Below, one piece after another: positions 7,224-15,806 of a DNA stretch of 64,000 nt. This DNA comes from JAOUEA01 sp040882605. Lineage in GTDB: Bacteria; Actinomycetota; UBA4738; HRBIN12. The notes below the pieces were generated by a model, which was given only the letters and a program-made list of their open reading frames with translations, had not been told where the DNA came from and made no database searches. The first letter of the stretch is position 1. Each line of letters begins with the position of its first letter. Location: assembly GCA_040882605.1 (NCBI GenBank), contig JBBEAY010000062.1, positions 11,679 to 75,678 on the forward strand, written 5' to 3'. The position numbers and the translations under genes were made by a program.

Positions 7224-8306
7224 ATGTCTGGGAAGGGTTCGGTGCTGGTGGCCATGTCTGGCGGGGTGGACTCGTCGGTCGCGGCGTGCCTTCTTCACGA
7301 GCAGGGCTACGAAGTCCTGGGCTCGCACATGCGCCTGGTCCATCTGGACGACGTCGAGCATGGATGTTGCGGCCCGGCGGCGCGCTCCGATGCCGGGGAA
7401 GTGGCGCGCATCGGGGGATTCCCGTTCGAGATCGCGGAGATGACCGCGGAGTTCGAGCAGCGGGTGATCGGTGATTTCGTGGCCGAGCACGAAGCCGGGC
7501 GCACCCCCAACCCATGCGCGCGATGCAACGGCGAGATCAAGTTCGGGGCGTTCCTACGCCGGGCCGACGTGCTCAGCATCGACATGGTGGCAACCGGACA
7601 CTACGTACGCAACGAGCTCGGTGACGATGGGCGCCGGCACCTGTTGCGGGGCGCCGACCATGCCAAGGACCAGTCGTACATGCTGCACATGCTCGGCCAG
7701 TCGCAGCTCACGAGGTCGATATTCCCGGTTGGCGACATGTCGAAAGCCGAGACCCGCGCGCACGCCGAACGGCTGGGCCTGCCCGTCGCGACCAAGCCCG
7801 ATTCCCAGGAGCTCTGCTTCGCGCCGAGCGGCGATGCCGGCGGGTTCGTGCGTTCACAGGCGCCGCAGCTCGTGCACCCCTCGGGCGAGGTCGTCGACGA
7901 GCAAGGCCACGTGCTCGGCGAGCACGACGGTACGTTCGCGTTCACCGTTGGACAGCGACGGAGGCTGGGAGTCGCCGTCGGCGAGCCCGCGTATGTGCTT
8001 GACGTCGATGCCGCGAACAACCGCGTTGTCGTCGGCCCCGGCGAGCTGTTGTCGCGCGGAGGTCTCGAGGCCGACCGCGCGTCATGGGTGTCGGGTGAGC
8101 TCCCCTCCGATGGGCCGTTCGAGGCAGCGGTGCGGGTGCGCTACCGCGGCGACGACGTCAACGCGGTGATCGAGCCCACCGGGACCGAGTCGTTCCGGGT
8201 CGCGTTCAGCTCGCCCCAGCGCGCGATCGCGCCCGGGCAGAGCGTGGTCGTGTATCGAGGCGACGACATGCTCGGCGGGGGCCGCATCGTCTCGTCGTTC
8301 CGCTGA
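7224..8306 (+). CDS. mnmA: tRNA-specific 2-thiouridylase MnmA
   Basis: 360 residues with the PP-loop MSGGVDSSVAACLL near residues 10-22, the first catalytic cysteine in NPCARCNGEIKF (about residue 97), DQSYMLHMLGQ, and the second in DSQELCFAPSG (about residue 200), then the C-terminal beta-barrel FTVGQRRRLGVAVG. It thiolates U34 of Lys, Glu and Gln tRNAs using persulfide sulfur from a cysteine desulfurase, which is not in this window. The frame extends upstream to 7179, but ATG 7224 is set by the TAGCCT box 7 nt before it. Followed 74 bases later by the UPF0280 gene. Confidence 0.96.
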   Translation: MSGKGSVLVAMSGGVDSSVAACLLHEQGYEVLGSHMRLVHLDDVEHGCCGPAARSDAGEVARIGGFPFEIAEMTAEFEQRVIGDFVAEHEAGRTPNPCARCNGEIKFGAFLRRADVLSIDMVATGHYVRNELGDDGRRHLLRGADHAKDQSYMLHMLGQSQLTRSIFPVGDMSKAETRAHAERLGLPVATKPDSQELCFAPSGDAGGFVRSQAPQLVHPSGEVVDEQGHVLGEHDGTFAFTVGQRRRLGVAVGEPAYVLDVDAANNRVVVGPGELLSRGGLEADRASWVSGELPSDGPFEAAVRVRYRGDDVNAVIEPTGTESFRVAFSSPQRAIAPGQSVVVYRGDDMLGGGRIVSSFR

Positions 8307-8380
8307 GGCTGCGGCCGGTGCGTCGGCCCCGGTCGCTATCATCGGTTCCCGACCGTGTCCGACCCCCCCCCGGAGGCTGC

Positions 8381-9061
8381 GTGAAGCTGCTACGGCGCCG
8401 AGCTAAGAGCTTCGAGATCCAGGTGCAGGACCTCGTGCTGCACATCTCCGCCCCCGAGGACTACGCAGAGGAATCCCGCGCCGCCGCGCTGAGCTTCTGG
8501 GAACAGCTGCAGTCCTACGCGCTCCGCTATCCGGCGTTCCGCGAGAGCAAGCGGCCCCTCGATCGAATCACGACCGACGCTCCCGACATCGTTAAGGAGA
8601 TGGTTCGCACGGCCACGAGCGCCGGCGTAGGCCCGATGTTCACATTCCGAGGGGCTGTCGTCGACCAGGTCGGTCGGTTCCTCGCCGAGCAGCTGCAGGA
8701 AGTCACCGTGGCGTGTGACGGCGACTACTTCATCAGGTCGCGCAAGCGCATGAAGCTCGGAGTGAAGCGCCACGGCGGCGAGCCGATCACCGTCGCGCTT
8801 CGGCCGTCGCGCTCGGGGGTAGGCGTCTCGACGACGCTCGGACGCGGCCGGGGCGGGGGCGGACCCGACGGGCTCGCGGTGATCGCCGATACGTGCATGC
8901 TGGCCGATGCCGCAGCCGCCGGCGTGCAGGCGGTGCTCGGCAAACCGGGTGGTCTCCATCAGGCCCTGTGGTACCTGCGCGAGGTGCCGGGCGTGCAGGG
9001 AGGGGTGATCGTGGCCGGTGTTGAGATAGGCCTCTCAGGAAGCGTGGAGATCGCCGCGTGA
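8381..9061 (+). CDS. UPF0280 (ApbE-like) family protein
   Basis: 226 residues. The pattern matches UPF0280: FEIQVQDLVLHISAP, then YALRYPAFRESKRPL, DIVKEMVRTATSAGVGPMFTFRGAVVDQVG, and ADTCMLADAAAAGVQAVLG near residues 170-190. The family is distantly related to ApbE flavin transferases and has no established role. The GTG at 8381 follows GGAGG at 8372-8376, a strong ribosome site; just before it is a run of nine Cs (8363-8371), a slippage-prone spot. The stop overlaps the ligA start (GTGA), so the two genes are translationally coupled. Confidence 0.75.
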   Translation: MKLLRRRAKSFEIQVQDLVLHISAPEDYAEESRAAALSFWEQLQSYALRYPAFRESKRPLDRITTDAPDIVKEMVRTATSAGVGPMFTFRGAVVDQVGRFLAEQLQEVTVACDGDYFIRSRKRMKLGVKRHGGEPITVALRPSRSGVGVSTTLGRGRGGGGPDGLAVIADTCMLADAAAAGVQAVLGKPGGLHQALWYLREVPGVQGGVIVAGVEIGLSGSVEIAA

Positions 9062-11154
9062 GTCCCCGAAAGAAGTCTGCCGGAAAGCCTGAGGGAAAGC
9101 CTGAGGGGAAGCCTGCGGCGGTCAGGGCGCCCGACGAGCGCGAGCGCGCCGATGCGAAGCTGCGCGTCGAGGAGCTGCGCGCCGAGCTCGAGCATCACCG
9201 CTACCGCTACCACGTGCTCGACGATGCCGAGGTCGCCGACGCCGAGTACGACGACCTGATGCGGGCGCTCCGCGAGCTCGAGGACCGGTTCCCCGAGCTG
9301 CAGACGCCCGATTCGCCGAGCGTGACGGTGGGCGGCGCCCAGGCCGCCTTGTTCGCGCCCGTGAACCATCGCGTCCCGATGCTCTCGCTCGACAATGCGT
9401 TCAGCTTCGAAGAGCTCGACGCCTGGGCAGCCCGGGTCGAACGGGTCGTGGGCGATGCAGCGCGCTACGCGTGCGAGCTCAAGATCGATGGTGTCGCGTG
9501 CGCTCTCACGTACGAGCGTGGCCGGCTGGTGAAGGCGGCGACGAGAGGCGACGGCCGGGTCGGCGAGGACATCACCGGCAACGTCCGCACCGTGCGGGGA
9601 GTGCCGCGAACGCTCGCGGTCGATGACCCGCCCGCGATCGTCGAGATCCGCGGCGAGATGTACTTCCCTGTGATCGAGTTCAAGGAGCTCAACGAGCGGT
9701 TGCTCGACTCCGGCGTCAAGGCGTTCGCGAACCCGCGCAACGCCGCGGCCGGGTCGCTCAGGCAGAAGGACGCGAAGGTCACCGCATCGAGACCGCTGCG
9801 TCTATGGGTGCACTCGTTCGGCGCGGCAGAGGGCATCTCGTTCGACTCGCACCTCGGCTTCCTCGACTGGGCTGCGAAGGCCGGGCTGCCGGTCCCGCCG
9901 ACCACCGAAGGGCGCGAGTCGATCGAAGGGGTGAAGGCCTTCCTCACGAGCTGGGAGGCGAACCGGCACTCGGTCGACTGGGAGATCGACGGCACAGTGA
10001 TCAAGATCGACCAGATCGACCTGCAGCGTGAGCTCGGAGCGACGAGTCACGCGCCCCGTTGGGCGATCGCGTACAAATTCCCGCCAGAGGAACGAACGGC
10101 GGTGCTCGAGAAGATCGATGTGCACACCGGGCGCACCGGCAAGGTCACGCCGTTCGCGGTGCTCGACCCCGTGTTCGTGGGCGGCGTCACGATCACCTAC
10201 GCGACGCTGCACAACGAGCGGGAGGTCCGTCGTAAGGACGTCCGTAGGGGCGACATGGTGATCGTGCGGCGCGCGGGCGACGTCATCCCCGAGATCGTGG
10301 GCCCGGTGCTCTCCAAGCGTAAGAAGGGCGCTCGCCGCTTCACGATGCCGAAGGGCTGTCCCTCGTGCGGCACCACGCTCGTGCGACCCGAGGGTGAGGC
10401 GGACCACCGCTGCCCCAACAAGAGAGGCTGTCCGTCGCAGGGCATCGAGTGGTTGTTCCATTTCGCGGGGCGCGGCGCGATGGACATCGAACATCTTGGC
10501 TACATGACAGTGATGCGGTTGCTCGAGGCCGGTCTGATCGAGGACCCGGCCGACATCTACAGGCTCGACGCCGAGAAGCTCTCGCAGCTGCCCGGATTCA
10601 AGGACAGGGCGATCACGAACGTGCTCGAGCAGGTGGAAGCCTCCAAGGACCGGCCGAGCTGGCGGTTGCTGGTGGGACTGAACATCCGCCACGTCGGCAC
10701 GCACGTGGCGCAGGTGATCGCTCGGGCGTTCGGTTCGATCGACGCGATCGCCGCTGCCAGCGAGGGCGAGATCGACGCCGTGCCCGAGATCGGACCCGAG
10801 ATCGCCGCCACCGTGCGCGAGTGGTTCGATGAGGAAGAGAACCTCGCGTTGATCGAGAAGCTCCGGGCCACGGGAGTGCGCATGGCAGACGATCGGTCAG
10901 CCGGCGACGGCCCCCGGCCGTTCGAGGGATTGTCGGTCGTGCTCACCGGCGGACTCGAGACCATGAGCCGGGAGGAGGCCACCGAGCTGGCACAAGCCGC
11001 GGGGGCGCGGGTGGCATCGAGCGTGTCGAAGAAGACCTCGTTCGTTGTGGCGGGGGAAGGTCCCGGCACGAAGCTCGCCAAAGCCGAGACGCTCGGCGTC
11101 GAGGTGATCGACGAGGCCGAGTTCGCCCGCCGGCTGGGGTCACCCAACCGATGA
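9058..11154 (+). CDS. ligA: NAD-dependent DNA ligase LigA
   Basis: 698 residues. An N-terminal low-complexity tail with repeated KPEG units (12-bp DNA repeat, about 9079-9117) precedes domain Ia (HHRYRYHVLDDAEVADAEYD). The adenylation site is ELKIDGVA with the nucleophilic Lys at residue 142, and TRGDGRVGEDIT follows. An OB fold, a four-Cys zinc finger (CPSCGTTL...CPNKRGCPSQ), helix-hairpin-helix repeats and a C-terminal BRCT domain (FEGLSVVLTGGLETMSREEA) complete the family order. It seals nicks in replication and repair using NAD+. GTG 9058 overlaps the upstream stop. Confidence 0.97.
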   Translation: MSPRKKSAGKPEGKPEGKPAAVRAPDERERADAKLRVEELRAELEHHRYRYHVLDDAEVADAEYDDLMRALRELEDRFPELQTPDSPSVTVGGAQAALFAPVNHRVPMLSLDNAFSFEELDAWAARVERVVGDAARYACELKIDGVACALTYERGRLVKAATRGDGRVGEDITGNVRTVRGVPRTLAVDDPPAIVEIRGEMYFPVIEFKELNERLLDSGVKAFANPRNAAAGSLRQKDAKVTASRPLRLWVHSFGAAEGISFDSHLGFLDWAAKAGLPVPPTTEGRESIEGVKAFLTSWEANRHSVDWEIDGTVIKIDQIDLQRELGATSHAPRWAIAYKFPPEERTAVLEKIDVHTGRTGKVTPFAVLDPVFVGGVTITYATLHNEREVRRKDVRRGDMVIVRRAGDVIPEIVGPVLSKRKKGARRFTMPKGCPSCGTTLVRPEGEADHRCPNKRGCPSQGIEWLFHFAGRGAMDIEHLGYMTVMRLLEAGLIEDPADIYRLDAEKLSQLPGFKDRAITNVLEQVEASKDRPSWRLLVGLNIRHVGTHVAQVIARAFGSIDAIAAASEGEIDAVPEIGPEIAATVREWFDEEENLALIEKLRATGVRMADDRSAGDGPRPFEGLSVVLTGGLETMSREEATELAQAAGARVASSVSKKTSFVVAGEGPGTKLAKAETLGVEVIDEAEFARRLGSPNR

Positions 11155-11332
11155 GCGACTTCCGGGCGCTGCCCATCCGTGAGGTGACGAGGAGTCAGGT
11201 GACGCTCGGGCGCGCGATCATCGGTGCTGCTGGCTCGATACCGGCCCGGCCCGACGTGCGCTGACGCCTACGGCGAGATCCCCCTACCCATCGAGCGGAT
11301 AGAGTCCGGCCAAGCCTCAACTGGAGGTCTGT

Positions 11333-12259
11333 GTGACGGCGCATGTGATCGATGGCAACCTTCTCGCGGCGCGGCTTCGCGAGACGATCGACGAAGAGCT
11401 GCAGGTGCTCCGGATGTCGTCAGTCACGCCAGGGCTCGGCACGATCATGGTGGGCGAGGAGGCCGGCGCGTCCGCCTACGAGCGTCATGTGCGGCGGCTG
11501 GCCGAAGGCCTCGACTATCACTACGTCTCGGAGCGACTGCCTTGCGACGTCGTGCTGCCCGACGTGCTGGCGACCATCGGCAAGCTCAACGCCGACCCTC
11601 GCGTCACGGGGGTGCTCGTGCTTCGTCCGCTCCCTGGGCACCTACCGGAAGCCGTGGTCAACGCCACCGTCGATCCACGCAAGGACATCGAGGGGCAGCA
11701 CCCCGAGAACGCCGGGCTGTTGGCGCTCGGCCGCCCCCGGTTCGTGCCGTCGACCCCGGCATCGTGCTTCTACCTGCTCGACTCGTACGCGCGCTCCACC
11801 GGTGTCGATCCGGCCGACTTCTACGCTGGGAAGACCTTGGTCGTGGTCGGACGCTCGACGAGCGTGGGCAAGCCCGTCCAATGGCTCGCGCTCGAGCGCC
11901 ACGCGACCGTGCTCGCCGCCCACAGTCGCACCGCGGCCGCGGGCAGGCTCTCGGAGGCCACATCTCAGGCCGACATCTTGATCGTGGCCGCGGGCCAGCC
12001 AGGTCTCGTGACCGGCGACATGGTAAGCGAAGGCGTGATCGCGGTCGACGTTGGGTTCCACACGGTGGATGACCCTGACACAGGGAAGACGCGGTTCGTC
12101 GGAGACCTCGACTTCGACTCCGTGGCGGCGAAGGCCGAGGCGATAACCCCGGTGCCTGGAGGAGTGGGACCGATCACCGACGTGTGGCTCGTCGGCAACA
12201 CGCTGGTTGCGGCCGCGCTGTCTGTGCAGGTCGAGCCCAGGTTCGGCTCGATCGTCTGA
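11333..12259 (+). CDS. FolD-like methylene-THF dehydrogenase/cyclohydrolase, active-site-divergent paralog
   Basis: 308 residues with the FolD two-domain layout: N-terminal catalytic domain, then VVVGRSTSVGKPVQW, HSRTAA, ADILIVAAGQPG, VIAVDVGFH and the late signature ITPVPGGVGPITDV. But the cyclohydrolase residues are changed. After Tyr49 (ASAYERHVRR) the position of the catalytic Lys (YxxxK) is Val53; the Gln of VQLPLP is Leu97 (LVLRPLP); and the Asp of KDVDG is Glu120 (KDIEG). So it probably lacks normal 5,10-methenyl-THF cyclohydrolase activity, while the NADP fold looks intact. GTG 11333 follows GGAGGT at 11323-11328; TAGAGT near 11301 is a possible -10. A standard folD elsewhere in the genome is expected. 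Confidence 0.82.
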   Translation: MTAHVIDGNLLAARLRETIDEELQVLRMSSVTPGLGTIMVGEEAGASAYERHVRRLAEGLDYHYVSERLPCDVVLPDVLATIGKLNADPRVTGVLVLRPLPGHLPEAVVNATVDPRKDIEGQHPENAGLLALGRPRFVPSTPASCFYLLDSYARSTGVDPADFYAGKTLVVVGRSTSVGKPVQWLALERHATVLAAHSRTAAAGRLSEATSQADILIVAAGQPGLVTGDMVSEGVIAVDVGFHTVDDPDTGKTRFVGDLDFDSVAAKAEAITPVPGGVGPITDVWLVGNTLVAAALSVQVEPRFGSIV

Positions 12260-12319
12260 AGATGCGCCCCGGGGGCCCCGCCGTCGCGAGGCCCGATCGC
12301 CACGGCTACACTGCCCGCC

Positions 12320-12613
12320 ATGCCGGTGGAGATCGACATCGACCACGTTGCGAAGCTCGCTCGCGTGCAGCTTTCCGACGACGAGAAGGCGCGGATCCGC
12401 GATCAGCTGACGGTGATCCTGGAGCACGCTGCGAAGGTTGGCGAGGTCGCTGCCGACGACGTGGTACCGACGACGTCGCCGATCCCGCAGGTGAACGTCT
12501 TCCGTGAGGACAGACCGGAGCCGAGCGTGAGCCACGACGCTGCGCTCTCGAATGCACCCGCCGAGCGCAACGGACGGTTCCTGGTGCCGAAGATCGCGGA
12601 CACCGGCTCGTGA
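12320..12613 (+). CDS. gatC: Aspartyl/glutamyl-tRNA amidotransferase subunit C
   Basis: 97 residues with the GatC pattern: DIDHVAKLARVQLSDDEKARI at the start and VVPTTSPIPQVNVFREDRPE in the C-terminal half. GatC bridges and stabilises GatA and GatB in the complex that converts misacylated Glu-tRNA(Gln) or Asp-tRNA(Asn) to the amide form. ATG 12320 has TACACT at 12307-12312, 7 nt upstream, a leaderless arrangement. It overlaps gatA by 4 nt (GTGA). gatB lies separately at 26.8 kb. Confidence 0.95.
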   Translation: MPVEIDIDHVAKLARVQLSDDEKARIRDQLTVILEHAAKVGEVAADDVVPTTSPIPQVNVFREDRPEPSVSHDAALSNAPAERNGRFLVPKIADTGS

Positions 12614-14076
12614 CCGAGCTCTGCGACCTGACTGCGTCAGTGCTCTCGGCCCGGCTGCGTGACGGAGAGATCACGACCGTGTTGCTCGCCGAATCGTCGC
12701 TTGCGCGGCGTGAGGTCCTCGACGAACGTGTGCGAGCGTTCCTGACGCCGACGCCACAGGTCGCGCTCGAGCGGGCGGCCGAGCTCGATGCCTACCTCGC
12801 CACCGGAGCGCCTCAGAGCGGGGTCGCGGGCATCCCGCTCGCCCTGAAAGACGTCCTCACGACCAACGGCATCCGCACGACATGTGGGTCGAAGATCCTC
12901 GAGACGTACGTGCCGCCGTACGACGCGACGGCATGGACGCGCCTGTCGGGCGCGGGCAGCGTGCTCGTCGGCAAGACGAACTGCGATGAGTTCGCCATGG
13001 GCTCCTCGAACGAGAACTCCGCGTTCGGCCCGGTGCACAACCCTTGGGACCTCGACACCGTTCCCGGCGGTTCGAGTGGTGGCAGTGCGGCGGCGGTCGC
13101 GAGCGGCATGGCCGTGTGGGCGCTCGGCACCGACACGGGTGGCTCGGTTCGCCAGCCCGCCTCGCTCACCGGCACTGTGGGGCTGAAGCCCACATACGGA
13201 CGGATCAGCCGGTACGGGTTGATCGCGTTCGCGTCCTCGCTCGACACGATCGGCACGTTCACGCGGAGCGTCGGCGACGCCGCAACGTTGCTCGGCGTGA
13301 TGGCCGGCAAGGACCATCGCGACGCCACCAGCCTCGATGCCGACGTGCCCGACTACACCGATGGTCTCGATGCCGGCGTCGAAGGCCTGCGCGTCGGCGT
13401 GCTCGCCGAGTCGTTCGGCGAAGGCGTCGATGCCGACGTCGCGTCGTCGGTTCGCGCGGCCTGCGACCGCCTGGAAGCGCTCGGCGCCGAGGTGGGGGAG
13501 GCGACGCTTCCGCATGCGGGATACGCCCTGAGCGCCTACTACCTGATCGCGCCCAGCGAGGCTTCCTCGAACCTCGCTCGGTATGACGGCGTGCGCTACG
13601 GCCTGAGGGTCGAGGGCGAGGACTCGATCGAGATGATGTTCCGCACCCGTGGTGAGGGGTTCGGTCCTGAGGTCAAACGACGGATCATGCTCGGCACGTA
13701 CGCCCTCTCGGCCGGCTACTACGACGCGTATTACGGACAGGCCCAGAAGGTGCGCACGTTGCTCCTGCAGGATTACGCGGCGGCGTTCGAGCGCTTCGAT
13801 GTGCTCGTGTCGCCGACGTCGCCGACCACGGCGTTCCCGATCGGGGCGAAGGTCGAGGACCCCATGGCGATGTACCTGAACGACATCTTCACGATCCCGG
13901 CCAACCTCGGCGGCGTGCCGGCGATCAGCGTTCCCTGCGGGCTCGACTCGGCCGGCCTGCCGATCGGGCTGCAGCTCACGGCCAGGGCGCTCGACGAGGC
14001 GACCCTGTTCCGCGCCGGCGCCGCGCTAGAGCACGATCTCGGGCTCGATATGCGCCCGCCCTTGCTCGCCGCTTGA
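12610..14076 (+). CDS. gatA: Aspartyl/glutamyl-tRNA amidotransferase subunit A
   Basis: 488 residues of the amidase signature family. The Ser-cisSer-Lys triad is visible: Lys80 in PLALKDVLTT, the serine loop PGGSSGGSAAAVASGM around residues 150-165, and GTDTGGSVRQPAS. It hydrolyses glutamine and passes ammonia to GatB. The GTG start at 12610 overlaps the gatC stop, so the pair is co-translated. The 3' end overlaps the convergent EamA gene by 51 nt. Confidence 0.96.
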   Translation: MTELCDLTASVLSARLRDGEITTVLLAESSLARREVLDERVRAFLTPTPQVALERAAELDAYLATGAPQSGVAGIPLALKDVLTTNGIRTTCGSKILETYVPPYDATAWTRLSGAGSVLVGKTNCDEFAMGSSNENSAFGPVHNPWDLDTVPGGSSGGSAAAVASGMAVWALGTDTGGSVRQPASLTGTVGLKPTYGRISRYGLIAFASSLDTIGTFTRSVGDAATLLGVMAGKDHRDATSLDADVPDYTDGLDAGVEGLRVGVLAESFGEGVDADVASSVRAACDRLEALGAEVGEATLPHAGYALSAYYLIAPSEASSNLARYDGVRYGLRVEGEDSIEMMFRTRGEGFGPEVKRRIMLGTYALSAGYYDAYYGQAQKVRTLLLQDYAAAFERFDVLVSPTSPTTAFPIGAKVEDPMAMYLNDIFTIPANLGGVPAISVPCGLDSAGLPIGLQLTARALDEATLFRAGAALEHDLGLDMRPPLLAA

Positions 14077-15009
14077 GCCACCGCTCGCGGTCGCGCCGTC
14101 GCCACGAGCTGCCCCGCCGCCCGACACGATGAGCGCGACCGCCACGATGATCAGCGCACCGGCCGCAACCGCCGTTGCGGTGAGCCGCTCGTCGAGCAGG
14201 AGCCAGCCGAGTAGCACCGCGCCCACCGGTGTGACGTAGGCATATGTTGCGACGAGCGACGTTCGGGCGACACGCAGCAGCCACAGGTAGGCCGTGAACC
14301 CGATCCACGAGCCGATCACGATGAGGTACGCGAGGCTGAGCGCGGATGCTTGCGAGAATGAGTCGAGACGCAAGTCGGCCAGCTCCCCCGCGAGCGCTCC
14401 CGCGACCCAGAACACACCGGCGGCGATCACCATCTCCATGCCGGCCGCCACGAACGGACGTCGTGGAAGCCGTGCATGTCGCTGATAGATCGAGCCCGCC
14501 GCCCACGATGCCGCCGCAGCGAGGGCGACCAGCAGTCCGACGAGGTCGATCGCACCGTCGAGCGCCGCGCCGCCGACGAGTAGCGCCGCGCCCGCGAAAC
14601 CGACGGCGAGCCCGGCGACCACGACGGGCGGCTGACGCCGATGAAGCACCACGCGGTCGATCGCCGCGATCCACAGCGGCACGGTGGCGATCGCGAGTCC
14701 GGCCACCCCCGATGGGATCGTGCGCTCGGCCCACACGATGCCGCCGTTGCCTCCGAACATCAGGAGCACCGCCACGACCGCGGCGCCCTTCCACTCGGCG
14801 GCGCCGGGGCGGTCGCCGCGCCGGTCACCCGCTCGCAGCGCGATGGGCAGCAACAACGCGCCGGCCACGAAGAAGCGGACGCCGGTCGCGACGAGCGGCG
14901 GCATCGTCTCGTTGACGAGCTTGATCGCGATGAACGTGGTGCTCCAGATCACGTAGACGGCGCCGAGCGCCGTCCAGATGCGCCCTGTGCTCGGCGTCGG
15001 CTCGGTCAC
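14026..15009 (-). CDS. EamA/DMT-superfamily transporter
   Basis: 327 residues with ten hydrophobic segments in two five-helix EamA repeats. The first starts IWTALGAVYVIWSTTFIAIKL with RFFVAGALLLPIAL and GIVWAERTIPSGVAGLAIATVPLW; the second contains WAAGSIYQRH and TSLVATYAYVTPVGAVLLGWLLLDE. These are drug/metabolite exporters. The GTG at 15009 overlaps the SDR stop (GTGA), so it is the last gene of the ALDH-IclR-SDR-EamA run. The C-terminal tail overlaps the convergent gatA 3' end by 51 nt. Given its operon it may export or import the compound handled by the neighbouring dehydrogenases. Confidence 0.9.
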   Translation of the reverse strand: MTEPTPSTGRIWTALGAVYVIWSTTFIAIKLVNETMPPLVATGVRFFVAGALLLPIALRAGDRRGDRPGAAEWKGAAVVAVLLMFGGNGGIVWAERTIPSGVAGLAIATVPLWIAAIDRVVLHRRQPPVVVAGLAVGFAGAALLVGGAALDGAIDLVGLLVALAAAASWAAGSIYQRHARLPRRPFVAAGMEMVIAAGVFWVAGALAGELADLRLDSFSQASALSLAYLIVIGSWIGFTAYLWLLRVARTSLVATYAYVTPVGAVLLGWLLLDERLTATAVAAGALIIVAVALIVSGGGAARGDGATASGGSSGEQGRAHIEPEIVL

Positions 15010-15806
15010 ACGTCCCATCCGGCGTCGACCGGTATGTCGTGGCCGGTGATGTTCTTGGCGCCCTCGGAGACCAGGAAGTCGATCGCGCATGCGATGTCCT
15101 CTTCGTCCACGAACCGGCCGAGCGCGGTCTGCGCGGCGAACTCGGCGTACACCTCATCGGGCGTCGTGCCGAGCCTTGCGGCCTTGGTGGCGACGATCTT
15201 GTCCATGCGCTCCCCGTGGGTCACGTTCGGACAGACGTCGTTCACCGTGATGTCGTGCGGGCCGAGCTCCAAGGCGAGCGTTCGAGTCAGCCCCCGGACC
15301 GCCCATTTGGAGGCCGAGTAACCGCTGCGGTTGCGGTATCCACGGAGCCCGGACGTTCCGGCGATGTTCACGATGCGCCCGCCGCCGCGCGAGATCATGT
15401 ACGGGATCACGTGCTTACACGGCAGGAAGGTCCCCACGACGTTGAGGTCGAGGATGGAACGGAACTCCTCTGCCGGATACTCGTGTGCCGGGGTTTCGAT
15501 CGGGCCCGTGCCGCCGGCGGTGTTCACGAGGATGTCGATGCCCCCGAAGCGCTCGGCCACGGACGCGGCCATCGCCGCGACCTGCGCCTCATCAGTGACG
15601 TCGCACGCAACGACCATGCTCTCTCGCCCCGTGTGCTTCTCGTCGACGAGTCGCGCGTGCTCCTCGAGCGCGCTCGTTGTGCGGCCGATGAAGGACACGT
15701 GGGCGCCGTCGCGGGCCAGATGCTCCGAGACCACGCCCCCGATCCCTTTCGCGGCGCCGGTGACGATCGCCACCCGGCCCGTCAGCGGTCGTCCGTTCCC
15801 CGTCAT
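15006..15806 (-). CDS. Short-chain dehydrogenase/reductase
   Basis: 266 residues of classical SDR: cofactor motif TGAAKGIGG near residue 16, NTAGG in place of NNAGG, the Ser of IAGTSGLRG with YSASK as catalytic Tyr and Lys, and a normal C-terminus (ITGHDIPVDAGWDV). NAD(P)-dependent alcohol/ketone oxidoreduction. The ATG at 15806 overlaps the IclR stop (ATGA) and has GGAGG about 7 nt upstream. Co-transcribed with ALDH and IclR, so the pair could oxidise an alcohol to an acid by way of the aldehyde. Confidence 0.92.
   Translation of the reverse strand: MTGNGRPLTGRVAIVTGAAKGIGGVVSEHLARDGAHVSFIGRTTSALEEHARLVDEKHTGRESMVVACDVTDEAQVAAMAASVAERFGGIDILVNTAGGTGPIETPAHEYPAEEFRSILDLNVVGTFLPCKHVIPYMISRGGGRIVNIAGTSGLRGYRNRSGYSASKWAVRGLTRTLALELGPHDITVNDVCPNVTHGERMDKIVATKAARLGTTPDEVYAEFAAQTALGRFVDEEDIACAIDFLVSEGAKNITGHDIPVDAGWDV

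Noticed and set aside
11151..11264. A 37-codon frame overlapping the ligA stop (ATGA), reading MSDFRALPIREVTR onwards
   Set aside because: The overlap is tempting, but it is short, unmatched and has no structure; the 178 bp to the FolD-like gene otherwise hold only a possible -10 (TAGAGT) and GGAGGT.
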